Notes under the pieces: generated by a model | Seen by the model: only the letters and a program-made list of their open reading frames with translations | Told to the model about the DNA's origin: nothing | The model's database searches: none | Shown here: one piece after another, positions 16,576 to 24,528 of the stretch | How positions within the stretch are numbered: the stretch's first letter is position 1 | Layout of the letters: every line of letters begins with the position of its first letter | Translations under genes and position numbers: made by a program | Origin: Spirosoma terrae | GTDB lineage: Bacteria; Bacteroidota; Bacteroidia; Cytophagales; Spirosomataceae | Length of the DNA: 64,000 bases | NCBI RefSeq assembly: GCF_010435915.1 | Contig: NZ_JAAFZH010000002.1 | Location: 372,001-436,000 of the forward strand | Direction: 5' to 3'

Positions 16576-18570
16576 ATGATGAGCAAAATCATTACGTTAG
16601 TGTCAGCGGCTCTGGCCGTGTCGTCTCTGTCTGCATTGGCGCAGGACAGTTCTCCAACTCCTTCTCAGCCTGTTCAGCTGGATGCCGTAACGGTTACGGC
16701 CAACAAAATCGAGCAGAAATTGTCGCAAACCGGCAAGGTCGTTACGGTACTTTCGGATTCCGTGTTGCAGCGTTACGCGACGCAGTCTGTCAGCGAGTTA
16801 TTATCGCGGCAGGCTGGTTTACAGGTTGTCGGATCAAACGGTCCCTTGGGTACCAACCCTGATATTTATTTGCGGGGCGCTTCGTCGGGTAATACGCTGA
16901 TTTTGCTGGATGGATTACCCGTCTATGACCCATCAGGAACAGCCAATACGTTCGACCTCAACCTGCTGACCGTGGGCGAGTGCGACCGTATCGAGATTCT
17001 GCGGGGCGCTCAGTCGACCAGCTACGGGGCTGATGCGGTGGCAGGTGTTATCAATATTTTTACGAAGCGAAACAGCAATGCCGCCGGACGTAAGCCTGTT
17101 GGCGTAAATGCCACGGTTAACTACGGAACCTACAATACGTTCCGGGGAACGGTAGGGGTGAGCGGGCAAACCGACCGGTTGTCCTATAATGTGCAGTACA
17201 CGCGCTTATCGTCGGCTGGTTTTTCGGCGGTAACCGATCCAACGGGAACCAATAATTTTGATAACGACGGTTATAAACAAAACGCATTATTGGCGAATCT
17301 GACGCTTCAGCTTACGTCGCGGTTGAGCTGGAAAGTGCAGGGGCTGACTACGGCCTACACCGCCGATATTGATAACGGAGCGTTTGCCGACGAGAAGGAT
17401 TTTACGTATAAAAGTCAGTTCAAGCGGTTTGCAACGGGGTTTGCCTTTAAGCACGCACACGGGCAGCTGACACTCAATTATAGCATTGGCGACAGCCGCC
17501 GGACCTACAAAAATGACTCGACACGGGTTGAGCCCAATGCGTCAGAGATTTATTCATCTCAAAAGTATGGCGGTCTGGCGCATTTTGCCGAGTTATATCA
17601 TAACCTGAAACTCGGGTCCTGGGGCGAATTACTGACAGGGGCTGACTATCGGCTCAGCAACACCGATCAGGAATATTTATCGATCAGTGCTTACGGGCCG
17701 TATCAGTCGCCACCGATTGGGGCCGACACGGCCAAAATTGGGCAGGTTGGCATTTATGCAACGGCTATACTGACGCCTTATCAGGGGCTTTCGGTTGAAG
17801 TGGGTGGCCGCTATAATCGTAACTCGTTGTATGGTAATGTATTCACCTACTCGTTCAATCCGTCGTATCTGATTGCTGATCGGCTGAAGGTTTTTGTCAA
17901 CCTGTCGTCGGGATTCCGGGCGCCAACGCTTTATCAGCTGTTCTCGCCCTATGGCAACAAAGCACTGAAACCCGAACAAAGCTGGTCGACTGAAGTGGGG
18001 GCTCAACTGTTTAGCAAGAGCCGGAATGCCTGGGTTCGGGCCGTTTATTTTGATCGTTTGATCAAGGACGTAATTTTCTTCGAATCACTGAATAGTGCTC
18101 CTTATGGTCGCTACGTTAATTTCGACCGCCAGCACGATCAGGGCGTTGAACTGGAAGCGCAGGCCGAACTGAACAAACTGACCCTCTCCGGCAACATTAC
18201 GTGGCTGACGGGCGAGGTAAAAACGAAAGTGGCTGGCCGCGATACGACCTACAACAACCTGTTCCGTCGGCCCAAAACGCAGATCAACGTGAGCGTAGGG
18301 TACCAGATTATCCCCCGGTTGTTTGTGTCAGCGACCTTGCGGTCAATCGGCGAACGGACCGACCGTTTTTACAACAGCGAAACGTTCAATACCGACAACG
18401 TAACGTTAGCCGCCTATTCGACGATCGATGTATATGCTGAAGGCCGAATAACACCTCAGCTACGTCTGTTTGCCGATGTTCGTAACCTGTTTAATGAAAC
18501 GTATTACGATATTTACGGGTATAATACGCGTCGTCGGAATGCCAATGTTGGCTTACGATTTACGTGGTAA
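16576..18570 (+). CDS. btuB: TonB-dependent outer-membrane cobalamin receptor (BtuB-like)
   Basis: The 664-residue protein has a signal peptide ending near LSALAQ (residues 1-22). A TonB-box-like stretch (LDAVTVTANK) and a plug domain follow (about 45-160: ELLSRQAGLQVV, IYLRGASSGNTLILLDGLPVYD, IEILRGAQSTSYGADAVAGVINI). The 22-strand barrel ends in aromatic FTW, typical for outer-membrane insertion. The riboswitch directly upstream points to cobalamin as the substrate. It uses the classic BtuB/FecA layout without SusD, STN or CarboxypepD modules. The ATG at 16576 is followed by a second ATG at 16579; either could be used. Confidence 0.93.
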   Translation: MMSKIITLVSAALAVSSLSALAQDSSPTPSQPVQLDAVTVTANKIEQKLSQTGKVVTVLSDSVLQRYATQSVSELLSRQAGLQVVGSNGPLGTNPDIYLRGASSGNTLILLDGLPVYDPSGTANTFDLNLLTVGECDRIEILRGAQSTSYGADAVAGVINIFTKRNSNAAGRKPVGVNATVNYGTYNTFRGTVGVSGQTDRLSYNVQYTRLSSAGFSAVTDPTGTNNFDNDGYKQNALLANLTLQLTSRLSWKVQGLTTAYTADIDNGAFADEKDFTYKSQFKRFATGFAFKHAHGQLTLNYSIGDSRRTYKNDSTRVEPNASEIYSSQKYGGLAHFAELYHNLKLGSWGELLTGADYRLSNTDQEYLSISAYGPYQSPPIGADTAKIGQVGIYATAILTPYQGLSVEVGGRYNRNSLYGNVFTYSFNPSYLIADRLKVFVNLSSGFRAPTLYQLFSPYGNKALKPEQSWSTEVGAQLFSKSRNAWVRAVYFDRLIKDVIFFESLNSAPYGRYVNFDRQHDQGVELEAQAELNKLTLSGNITWLTGEVKTKVAGRDTTYNNLFRRPKTQINVSVGYQIIPRLFVSATLRSIGERTDRFYNSETFNTDNVTLAAYSTIDVYAEGRITPQLRLFADVRNLFNETYYDIYGYNTRRRNANVGLRFTW

Positions 18571-18588
18571 TTAAGCAGGTATTTTTCT

Positions 18589-18647
18589 GACAGGATTAAC
18601 AGGATTGACAAGATTTGCTGGCCTATCTGAATCCTGTCAATCCTGTC
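18589..18647. repeat. Palindrome of 9-nt modules, copy 2
   Basis: Left modules GACAGGATT, AACAGGATT, GACAAGATT (18589-18615) face two inverted AATCCTGTC modules (18630-18647) across a 14-nt loop. It sits between btuB and the btuF-like gene inside the B12 operon, 29 nt before the next ATG. Confidence 0.85.
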
Positions 18648-18676
18648 GAAAAAACATATCAGAAAAGTTACGCATT

Positions 18677-19639
18677 ATGAAAGCTTGTTCCTTTTTGCCA
18701 GCGGCTACCCAGATGGTCTATGATATGGGCCTGCAACATCTTCTGCATGGTGTTACGTTCGAATGTCCTGAAGAGTCGCGTATGGAGAAAGAGATTCTGG
18801 TCCGGTGCGTGCTGGAAGGACACGATTATTCCAGTGAAGAGATTGACCGGATTTTTTCGGCGTCGAAAGCAGAGGGCCGAAGCCTGTATTACGTAGAAGA
18901 AGAGAAACTTCAGGCCATTGTGCCCGACGTAATTTTTACGCAGGATGTGTGCGAGGTTTGCCAGATCGACACCAAATGTACGCAGGCCGTACTGGATCGT
19001 TTGCCTACGATGCCTACTGTGGTGGCACTAACTCCACAGAGTTTGACGGATGTGTTCGACTCGGCCATTACCATTGCTACCGCCCTGGGCCACGAAGAAG
19101 CGGCTTATACGTATCTGCAAGGCTTACGGTCTCGGATCGATACGGTAATTGATCGCCTGCGTGCTGGACGGGTTCTGCCTAAACGCGTGATGGTGATGGA
19201 GTGGATGGGGCCGATTTATAACTGTGGGCATTGGATTCCTCATCAGATTGCGTATGCTGGTGGTATCGATATGCTGGGTAATCCATCCGGCGATAGTATC
19301 GTTACGGCCTGGGACAAAGTACGTCGCTACGATCCCGAAGTACTGGTGATTGCGCCCTGCGGATTCACCACCGAGCGAACCATTCAGGAATTGTCCCTGC
19401 TGGAAAAACAACCGGGCTGGTACGATCTGAAAGCGGTGACCGATGGGGCCGTGTACGTAGCAGACTACGATTTGTTTACGCAACCTTCAGCCGCTACGCT
19501 GGTCGATGGTATTGAGTTACTGGCCGCTTGTTTTCATCCCGATTTATTTGCGGTTCCCGCTACGTTAGAGTCAAAAGTTAACCGATTATATGGAGAAAAA
19601 GCAGGCGTATCTGCACCTGGTAACGGGCGGAGCGCGTAG
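18677..19639 (+). CDS. BtuF-like cobalamin-binding protein
   Basis: From the ATG at 18677 the protein has 320 residues and begins MKACSFLPAATQMVYDMGLQ, the usual start of this group. The frame is open upstream to 18605, but that part crosses the palindrome. It matches the periplasmic-binding-protein fold of BtuF/FecB (PSLLPSATE-like start, VPDVIFTQDVCEVCQID, VLVIAPCGFTTERT). No signal peptide is visible, which is common for this cytoplasmic-looking subgroup in Bacteroidota, so its place in transport is unclear. It overlaps cobU by 50 nt, indicating tight coupling. Permease and ATPase genes (BtuCD) are not in the window. Confidence 0.8.
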   Translation: MKACSFLPAATQMVYDMGLQHLLHGVTFECPEESRMEKEILVRCVLEGHDYSSEEIDRIFSASKAEGRSLYYVEEEKLQAIVPDVIFTQDVCEVCQIDTKCTQAVLDRLPTMPTVVALTPQSLTDVFDSAITIATALGHEEAAYTYLQGLRSRIDTVIDRLRAGRVLPKRVMVMEWMGPIYNCGHWIPHQIAYAGGIDMLGNPSGDSIVTAWDKVRRYDPEVLVIAPCGFTTERTIQELSLLEKQPGWYDLKAVTDGAVYVADYDLFTQPSAATLVDGIELLAACFHPDLFAVPATLESKVNRLYGEKAGVSAPGNGRSA

Positions 19640-20123
19640 TGGCAAAAGCCGATACGCGCAGGAACTGGCCCTGAGCTGGAGCGACAATCCGGTCTACGTA
19701 GCAACGGCTAAAGTTTGGGATGATGAGTTTGCGGAGCGCGTAGCACATCATCGGCAGGATCGCGGACCGGAGTGGACCGTATTGGAAGAAACGCATCAGG
19801 TGAGTTTGCTTCCTATTGCCGAACGGACTGTGATGATCGACTGCGTAACGCTCTGGTTAACCAACTTCTTCAGCGATACCAGGAGCGATGTCGCCGAGTC
19901 GCTACGTCTGTTTAAGCAGGAAATCGATACCTTACTGACCCTGCCCGGCCAATTCATCATCGTTACCAACGAACTGGGCATGGGACTTCATGCCGAAACG
20001 GCTGTCGGACGGGCGTTTACCGATTTGCAGGGATGGGCCAATCAATACGTAGCGAGCAAAGCCGATGCTGTTACATTGATGGTGAGTGGATTACCGTTAG
20101 CCGTTAAGACGCCGGTATTATGA
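19590..20123 (+). CDS. cobU: Adenosylcobinamide kinase / guanylyltransferase
   Basis: This 177-residue enzyme phosphorylates adenosylcobinamide and transfers GMP to it during nucleotide-loop assembly of cobalamin. The P-loop GGARSGKS is at residues 13-20. RGPEWTVLEE, with the histidines just before it, matches the CobU guanylylation region. DCVTLWLTNF and VTNELGMGLH are the other family motifs. The length is normal. The ORF overlaps the upstream gene by 50 nt and the downstream gene by 4 nt, so the three form one unit. Its presence with B12 uptake genes indicates salvage of incomplete corrinoids. Confidence 0.95.
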   Translation: MEKKQAYLHLVTGGARSGKSRYAQELALSWSDNPVYVATAKVWDDEFAERVAHHRQDRGPEWTVLEETHQVSLLPIAERTVMIDCVTLWLTNFFSDTRSDVAESLRLFKQEIDTLLTLPGQFIIVTNELGMGLHAETAVGRAFTDLQGWANQYVASKADAVTLMVSGLPLAVKTPVL

Positions 20124-20824
20124 ACAAAGCGGTCATGAACTGGTCGGGTGGGAAAGATTCGGCGCTGGCTTTGTGGCGTGTGCTTCAGTCGGATGCTTAT
20201 CAGGTGGAAACATTGCTGACCACGCTGAATGCGGCTAATCGGCGTATTTCCATGCATGGTGTTTCTGAAGCCTTGCTGGATGCCCAGGCTAACCGAATCG
20301 GGTTGCCCCAAACGAAACTCTATCTGCCCGAAGAGTCGTCTATGGTAGCGTATGAACAACGGATGAACGATACGCTGGAACCGCTGATTGAGGCCGGCGT
20401 GACGCACGCTATATTTGGGGACATTTTTCTGGAAGACCTGCGAGCCTGGCGAGAAAATCAGCTTGCCAGCCGAAACCTGACCGGCGTGTTTCCAATCTGG
20501 CAGATTCCGTCTTTGCAATTGCTGGAAGAGTTCTGGGAAGCGGGCTTCAAGACGGTGGTTGTCAGTGTCAACAGCCAGTATCTGGATAAGTCGTTTTGTG
20601 GACGCGTGCTCGATCGGGAGTTTGTTCGTGATTTGCCGGCCAACGTCGATCCGTGCGGAGAAAACGGCGAATTTCATACGTTCGTTTATCAGGCCCCCTA
20701 CTTTGCCGAACCCATTGAGGTACAGGTGGCAGACATCGTTACCAAGACCTACGATTTCAAAACGGCCACTGGTGAGCAAGTTGTCTCAACCTATTATTTT
20801 ACTGATTTGCAATTGCTTCAATAA
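20120..20824 (+). CDS. DUF71/COG2102 (Dph6-type) ATP pyrophosphatase, probable B12-salvage branch
   Basis: The 234-residue protein has an N-terminal PP-loop SGGKDS (residues 9-14) and the Dph6-family motif DPCGENGEFHTFV near residue 175. These place it in the adenine-nucleotide alpha-hydrolase superfamily that includes diphthine-ammonia ligase. Bacteria lack diphthamide, and comparative genomics of DUF71/COG2102 has predicted a separate branch in B12 salvage. Here it overlaps cobU by 4 nt in a riboswitch-led operon, which supports that assignment. An amide-forming or amide-related step on a corrinoid is plausible; the exact reaction is not known. Confidence 0.88.
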   Translation: MNKAVMNWSGGKDSALALWRVLQSDAYQVETLLTTLNAANRRISMHGVSEALLDAQANRIGLPQTKLYLPEESSMVAYEQRMNDTLEPLIEAGVTHAIFGDIFLEDLRAWRENQLASRNLTGVFPIWQIPSLQLLEEFWEAGFKTVVVSVNSQYLDKSFCGRVLDREFVRDLPANVDPCGENGEFHTFVYQAPYFAEPIEVQVADIVTKTYDFKTATGEQVVSTYYFTDLQLLQ

Positions 20825-20924
20825 GCAGGTGCTGGTTCTGTTACGAACAAAAAAGCCTTCAGGTAGGGTTTGTAGCGAATAAATCGGTTCTTTGCTGAAT
20901 AAAATGAGATTGATTGTAGGTTGC

Positions 20925-22031
20925 ATGACAATTAGTAATCGTTTACTCAGCGGTATCTGCATTGGGTTAGTGTCATTTATTACCGGGGCTTGTCGGGTCG
21001 AAGATGCGCCACCTATGCCGTATGGGGCAGGGGCCTATGTAGTAAACGCGGGTTTGCCCGGTGGAAATAATGGGTCTATTTCGTTCTGGAGCCGCGATTC
21101 GAGCCGGGTGTCGACAGATATATTTAACGCGGCTAACGGTCGCTCGCTGGCCGGTACGGTTCGTGATTATACCGAAATTGACGGAAAGGGCGTGATTCTG
21201 GTCGACAACAACGCCATTGGGCAGGATCGGGTCGAAATTGTGGAGGCCGGAACATTTAAATCAATCGCAACCTTTCAGGCTCCCGATGTTGAAAACCCCC
21301 GTCAGGTTATCTATGCCGGTCCCAATAAGGTCTACATCAGTTGTTGGGATACAACCAACGTGGGTGGAGTGACCTATCCGAAGGCGGGTTATATTCTGGT
21401 GTTAAGCCTGGGATCGAGAACGGTGTTGAAAAAGATCCCCGTTGCCAAAGCACCCGAGCAACTGGTGCTTATCGATCGAGAGGTATTTGTCGGCAGTATT
21501 GGTGGTGAGCGCGTTTTGACTGTCATCAACGCTGATACCGATGAAGTTGTACAGCCGGGACTTGATGCGGGTGTCAATTCGAATCCGATTGGCCTGGATT
21601 TTAACGGCAAGCTATGGGCCTATACCTCGTCGACCAATGAAATGGTACGTATTAGTCCGACCAATAAACTGGTTGAAACCAGAATTAAAGTTGGAGACGG
21701 TACCAAAAGGCCAACTGCCATTACGCTCAGTGCCGATAAAAAACTGATCTACTTCGTGAATGCCTACACCGACCGACAGGCGGGCGAAACGTATCGATTC
21801 TCGATCAACGATACCGAAATTCTGGCAACGGTTCCGTTTATCCGGCGGTATTTTGCGGGTTTAGGCAGTGACTTGGGTGTTCCTGGCACCGATAAAGGCC
21901 GGGCGCTGCTTTATGCCGCTACTCCATCGGTTACGAATCAGCCGGGCTATGTGCTACGTTACCAGCCTAACGGCGCACTGGTCGATTCGATCCGGGCCGA
22001 TATAGCTCCCATGCGCTTCTATTTCAAATAA
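20925..22031 (+). CDS. Beta-propeller surface lipoprotein, BtuG-like
   Basis: The protein has 368 residues from ATG 20925; ATG 20904 and TTG 20892 are in-frame alternatives. Starting at 20925 gives a compact lipoprotein signal, with MTISNRLLSG, a hydrophobic core and FITGAC. The mature part has repeated blade-like segments (YVVNAG...GSISFW, VYISCWDT, VLIDREVFVGSIGG, KLWAYTSSTNEMVRI, LIYFVNAYTD), consistent with a YncE/DUF5074-like propeller. In Bacteroides, BtuG is such a propeller that captures cobalamin on the surface beside BtuB. Position at the end of this B12 operon suggests the same job; sequence-level homology to BtuG was not tested. Confidence 0.7.
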   Translation: MTISNRLLSGICIGLVSFITGACRVEDAPPMPYGAGAYVVNAGLPGGNNGSISFWSRDSSRVSTDIFNAANGRSLAGTVRDYTEIDGKGVILVDNNAIGQDRVEIVEAGTFKSIATFQAPDVENPRQVIYAGPNKVYISCWDTTNVGGVTYPKAGYILVLSLGSRTVLKKIPVAKAPEQLVLIDREVFVGSIGGERVLTVINADTDEVVQPGLDAGVNSNPIGLDFNGKLWAYTSSTNEMVRISPTNKLVETRIKVGDGTKRPTAITLSADKKLIYFVNAYTDRQAGETYRFSINDTEILATVPFIRRYFAGLGSDLGVPGTDKGRALLYAATPSVTNQPGYVLRYQPNGALVDSIRADIAPMRFYFK

Positions 22032-22041
22032 TACGTTGTAT

Positions 22042-23640
22042 TTACAGTTCCAGGGTTTCCATTCGTAAGCGTGATTCTTCCAGATCAAGCTCATAGAGAA
22101 TGGTCCGTAACACTTCGTCGTCGTGGTTGCCTTTGTGTCGCCAGCGAGTAGCTAATTGGCGCTCTACTTCAATAATTTCCAGTTGAATACGTAGCGTTTC
22201 GCGTATTTCCGATTCATTGACCCGCGATCTGCGTCCGTCCTGATGCACGCGAAGTCGGTCGATACGGGTTTCGTATTTCTTTTTCAATAAGGCCAGCGCT
22301 TCGTCGGAAATGTCATCGCTTAGTGAATAATTCGCTTCCAGGTGTTCGATGGCCAGGCTGGCCAACTGGATACGTAATTTAATTTCGTCCTGTTTGCCCT
22401 GCTGATCGGGCTGGATGTTTAGCCACCGGATCAGGTACGGTAAAATGATGCCCTGAAGTACTAACGTAGTGAAAATAACACAGTACGTAAAGAAGATAAT
22501 CAGATCGCGTTGAGGAAAGGGTTCACCATTATGAAGTCGTAAGGGTAAGGCCAGCGCCACCGCCAGCGAGAGTACACCCCGCATACCCGTCCAGCCAATT
22601 ATGGTAACGAGTTTTTGATCGAAAAGCGGATGGTTCTCCTTTTTTGATGAAAATAAACGGGGGAGATAGCTGGCCGGAAATACCCACAGGAATCGGGCTA
22701 AAATAACGGCTATACTAATCAAAGCGCCGTAGCCAATCAGGGCAATAGGCGAGTAAGCGGACGTAGTGAGCAGAATCCGGCGTAATTGCAGGCCCATCAG
22801 CACGAACACAATACTGTTCAGCATGAACGTCACTACGCTCCAGACGTTAATGGTTTGCAGATGCGCCTGACGCGACAGAAACTCGGAGGAACGTAGCGTT
22901 AGAAAGAGTCCGGAGGTGAGTACGGCCAATACACCCGATACATGCATTTCTTCAGCGATGAGGTAGCCCACAAACGGAGTTAGCAAGGTGAGTGTGGTTT
23001 CAACAACGGGCGTATCGTCGGTTAGCTGATGGATTCGCTTGACAACCCAGGCCAGACATAATCCAATAAGTATGCCGCCTGAAACGACCAGAAAAAATTC
23101 TTCTCCGGCTTCCAGTATCATAAACTGCCCCGTTGTGACGGCCGCTACAGCGTATCGATAGACAATCAGGCCGGTTGCATCGTTGACCAGACTTTCTGCT
23201 TCCAGAATGACCATAACCCGCCGTGGCAATCCCATCTGTTTGATAATAGATGTACCGGCAATTGGGTCGGTAGTGGATACCGTAGCACCCATCACGAAGG
23301 CCAGCGGCCATGAAAAACCAGGTACAAACGTATGGGTTGCCCAGGCCACAATCAGCGTCGAGAATAGTACTAAACCGAATGCCAGCAGTAATATAGGTCG
23401 GAAGTTGGCTTTGAAATCCGCCCAGGAGGTATTCCAGGCTGCCGAAAAAATGAGTGCAGGCAGAAAAATAAGAATAACAATATCGGGCTTAAGATCGACC
23501 GAAGGCAGACCCGGTATCAGGCTAATGGCAATACCGGCCAGGACCAGCACAATAGGTGAGGCAACGCGTACGCGTTCGGCCAGGGCTGCCAGGGCCGTGA
23601 TACTAGCTAGCAGGGTAATAACTAACGCAACACTACTCAT
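22042..23640 (-). CDS. CPA1-type Na+/H+ antiporter
   Basis: The protein has 532 residues from ATG 23640; an in-frame ATG at 23697 would add 19 polar residues before the first membrane helix. Twelve or so helices cover residues 1-410. Family signatures include ATVSTTDPIAGTSIIKQMGLP and the ion-binding-region motif ESLVNDATGLIVYRYA. A GWTGMRGVLSLAVALALPL segment marks the later helices. A charged cytoplasmic tail of about 110 residues follows (IEHLEANYSLSDD...). It exchanges Na+ (or K+) for protons for pH and salt homeostasis. It is convergent with the B12 operon, with only 10 bp between stops. Confidence 0.92.
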   Translation of the reverse strand: MSSVALVITLLASITALAALAERVRVASPIVLVLAGIAISLIPGLPSVDLKPDIVILIFLPALIFSAAWNTSWADFKANFRPILLLAFGLVLFSTLIVAWATHTFVPGFSWPLAFVMGATVSTTDPIAGTSIIKQMGLPRRVMVILEAESLVNDATGLIVYRYAVAAVTTGQFMILEAGEEFFLVVSGGILIGLCLAWVVKRIHQLTDDTPVVETTLTLLTPFVGYLIAEEMHVSGVLAVLTSGLFLTLRSSEFLSRQAHLQTINVWSVVTFMLNSIVFVLMGLQLRRILLTTSAYSPIALIGYGALISIAVILARFLWVFPASYLPRLFSSKKENHPLFDQKLVTIIGWTGMRGVLSLAVALALPLRLHNGEPFPQRDLIIFFTYCVIFTTLVLQGIILPYLIRWLNIQPDQQGKQDEIKLRIQLASLAIEHLEANYSLSDDISDEALALLKKKYETRIDRLRVHQDGRRSRVNESEIRETLRIQLEIIEVERQLATRWRHKGNHDDEVLRTILYELDLEESRLRMETLEL

Positions 23641-23882
23641 ACTCAAAACAACCGCGTAGCCAGTCCGTGTGTTTAGCGCTGACGGTCGCATCACCAATGC
23701 CCAGAGCGAATTCAGTGCAGAATGAGGATATTAAGGCCTTTTTTAGCTTTTAGGCTTATAGTCGTTCCTAGTTGTCGGAATAATGAATAATTTGCCATTT
23801 GAGGGCGTATATTTTTTAGCGTCAGCGTACGTTCTACATCTGGAAAACTCTCTTACAATCACTTTTACCTACCTATCTATCT

Positions 23883-24413
23883 ATGAAACGTAGAGAAGCC
23901 ATACAGCAAGCAGCCCTGATGATGGGGGGCTTGTTGTCGGCACCCACGCTGGCAGGCGCAATGGGACGTATCACCAACACGGGGCCTAGTGTCAGTGTGT
24001 CGGCAGAACAGGAAGCCCTGCTTGCCGAAGTTGCCGATGTAATTATCCCAACCACCACGACGCCGGGAGCCAAAGCGGCTGGTGCCGAAAAATTCATTGT
24101 GCGTGTCATGCGTGATTGTTATCCTAAAAGTGACCAGGAGAGCTTCTACGCTGGACTAGCTAAGCTGGATACCACTAGTAAAACCAAGTTTGGTAAAGGA
24201 TTCATGGAGTTAGACGCAGCCCAGAAAAACGAAATCGTCAAGCAGAGTATGACTGACGATAAACCGTTTTTCCTGCGCATGAAAGAGCTGACAACAACCG
24301 GCTACTTTACGTCAGAAATTGGCGCCACCAAAGCGCTTGAATACCTACCTGTTCCGGGTCAGTTTAATGGTTGTATGCCCATGAAACCCGGCCAGAAAAC
24401 CTGGGCTCTATAA
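23883..24413 (+). CDS. Gluconate 2-dehydrogenase subunit 3-like protein (small subunit of GMC enzyme)
   Basis: The 176-residue protein starts with a twin-arginine-like signal (MKRREAIQQAALMMGGLLSA) and has the Gluconate_2-dh3 fold (LAEVADVIIPTTTTPGAKAAGAEKFIVRVMRDCY; KSDQESFYAGLAKLD). In three-component dehydrogenases this subunit escorts the flavoprotein through the Tat pathway and supports its maturation. The next gene encodes a GMC flavoprotein without its own signal peptide, consistent with hitch-hiker export. A palindrome fills the 115-nt gap between them. The start codon ends a run of five 4-nt repeats. Confidence 0.9.
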   Translation: MKRREAIQQAALMMGGLLSAPTLAGAMGRITNTGPSVSVSAEQEALLAEVADVIIPTTTTPGAKAAGAEKFIVRVMRDCYPKSDQESFYAGLAKLDTTSKTKFGKGFMELDAAQKNEIVKQSMTDDKPFFLRMKELTTTGYFTSEIGATKALEYLPVPGQFNGCMPMKPGQKTWAL

Positions 24414-24420
24414 ATAGTCT

Positions 24421-24518
24421 ACAGTTTTCAGTTTATAGTTTTCAGTAGCAGACGCGTCAGCAGTTCTCTTGCGTCAGCCACTGAAAACCGAAAACTGAAA
24501 ACTATAAACTGAAAAACT
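24421..24518. repeat. Long palindrome between the dehydrogenase subunit genes
   Basis: The left side carries AGTTTTCAGTTTATAGTTTT followed by CAGT (from about 24423). The right side (about 24480-24518) carries the complement with an extra inserted GAAAAC-type unit. The inner arms GACGC and GCGTC continue the stem. The element ends 10 nt before the GMC start codon at 24529 and fills nearly the whole intergenic gap. Confidence 0.8.
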
Positions 24519-24528
24519 CCTTCAGAAA

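Noticed and set aside
16246..16862. Overlapping plus-strand open frames in and after the B12 leader (16246-16449 and 16473-16862)
   Set aside because: They cover the riboswitch core and the start of btuB in another frame, have no family resemblance, and are explained by the leader and receptor gene.
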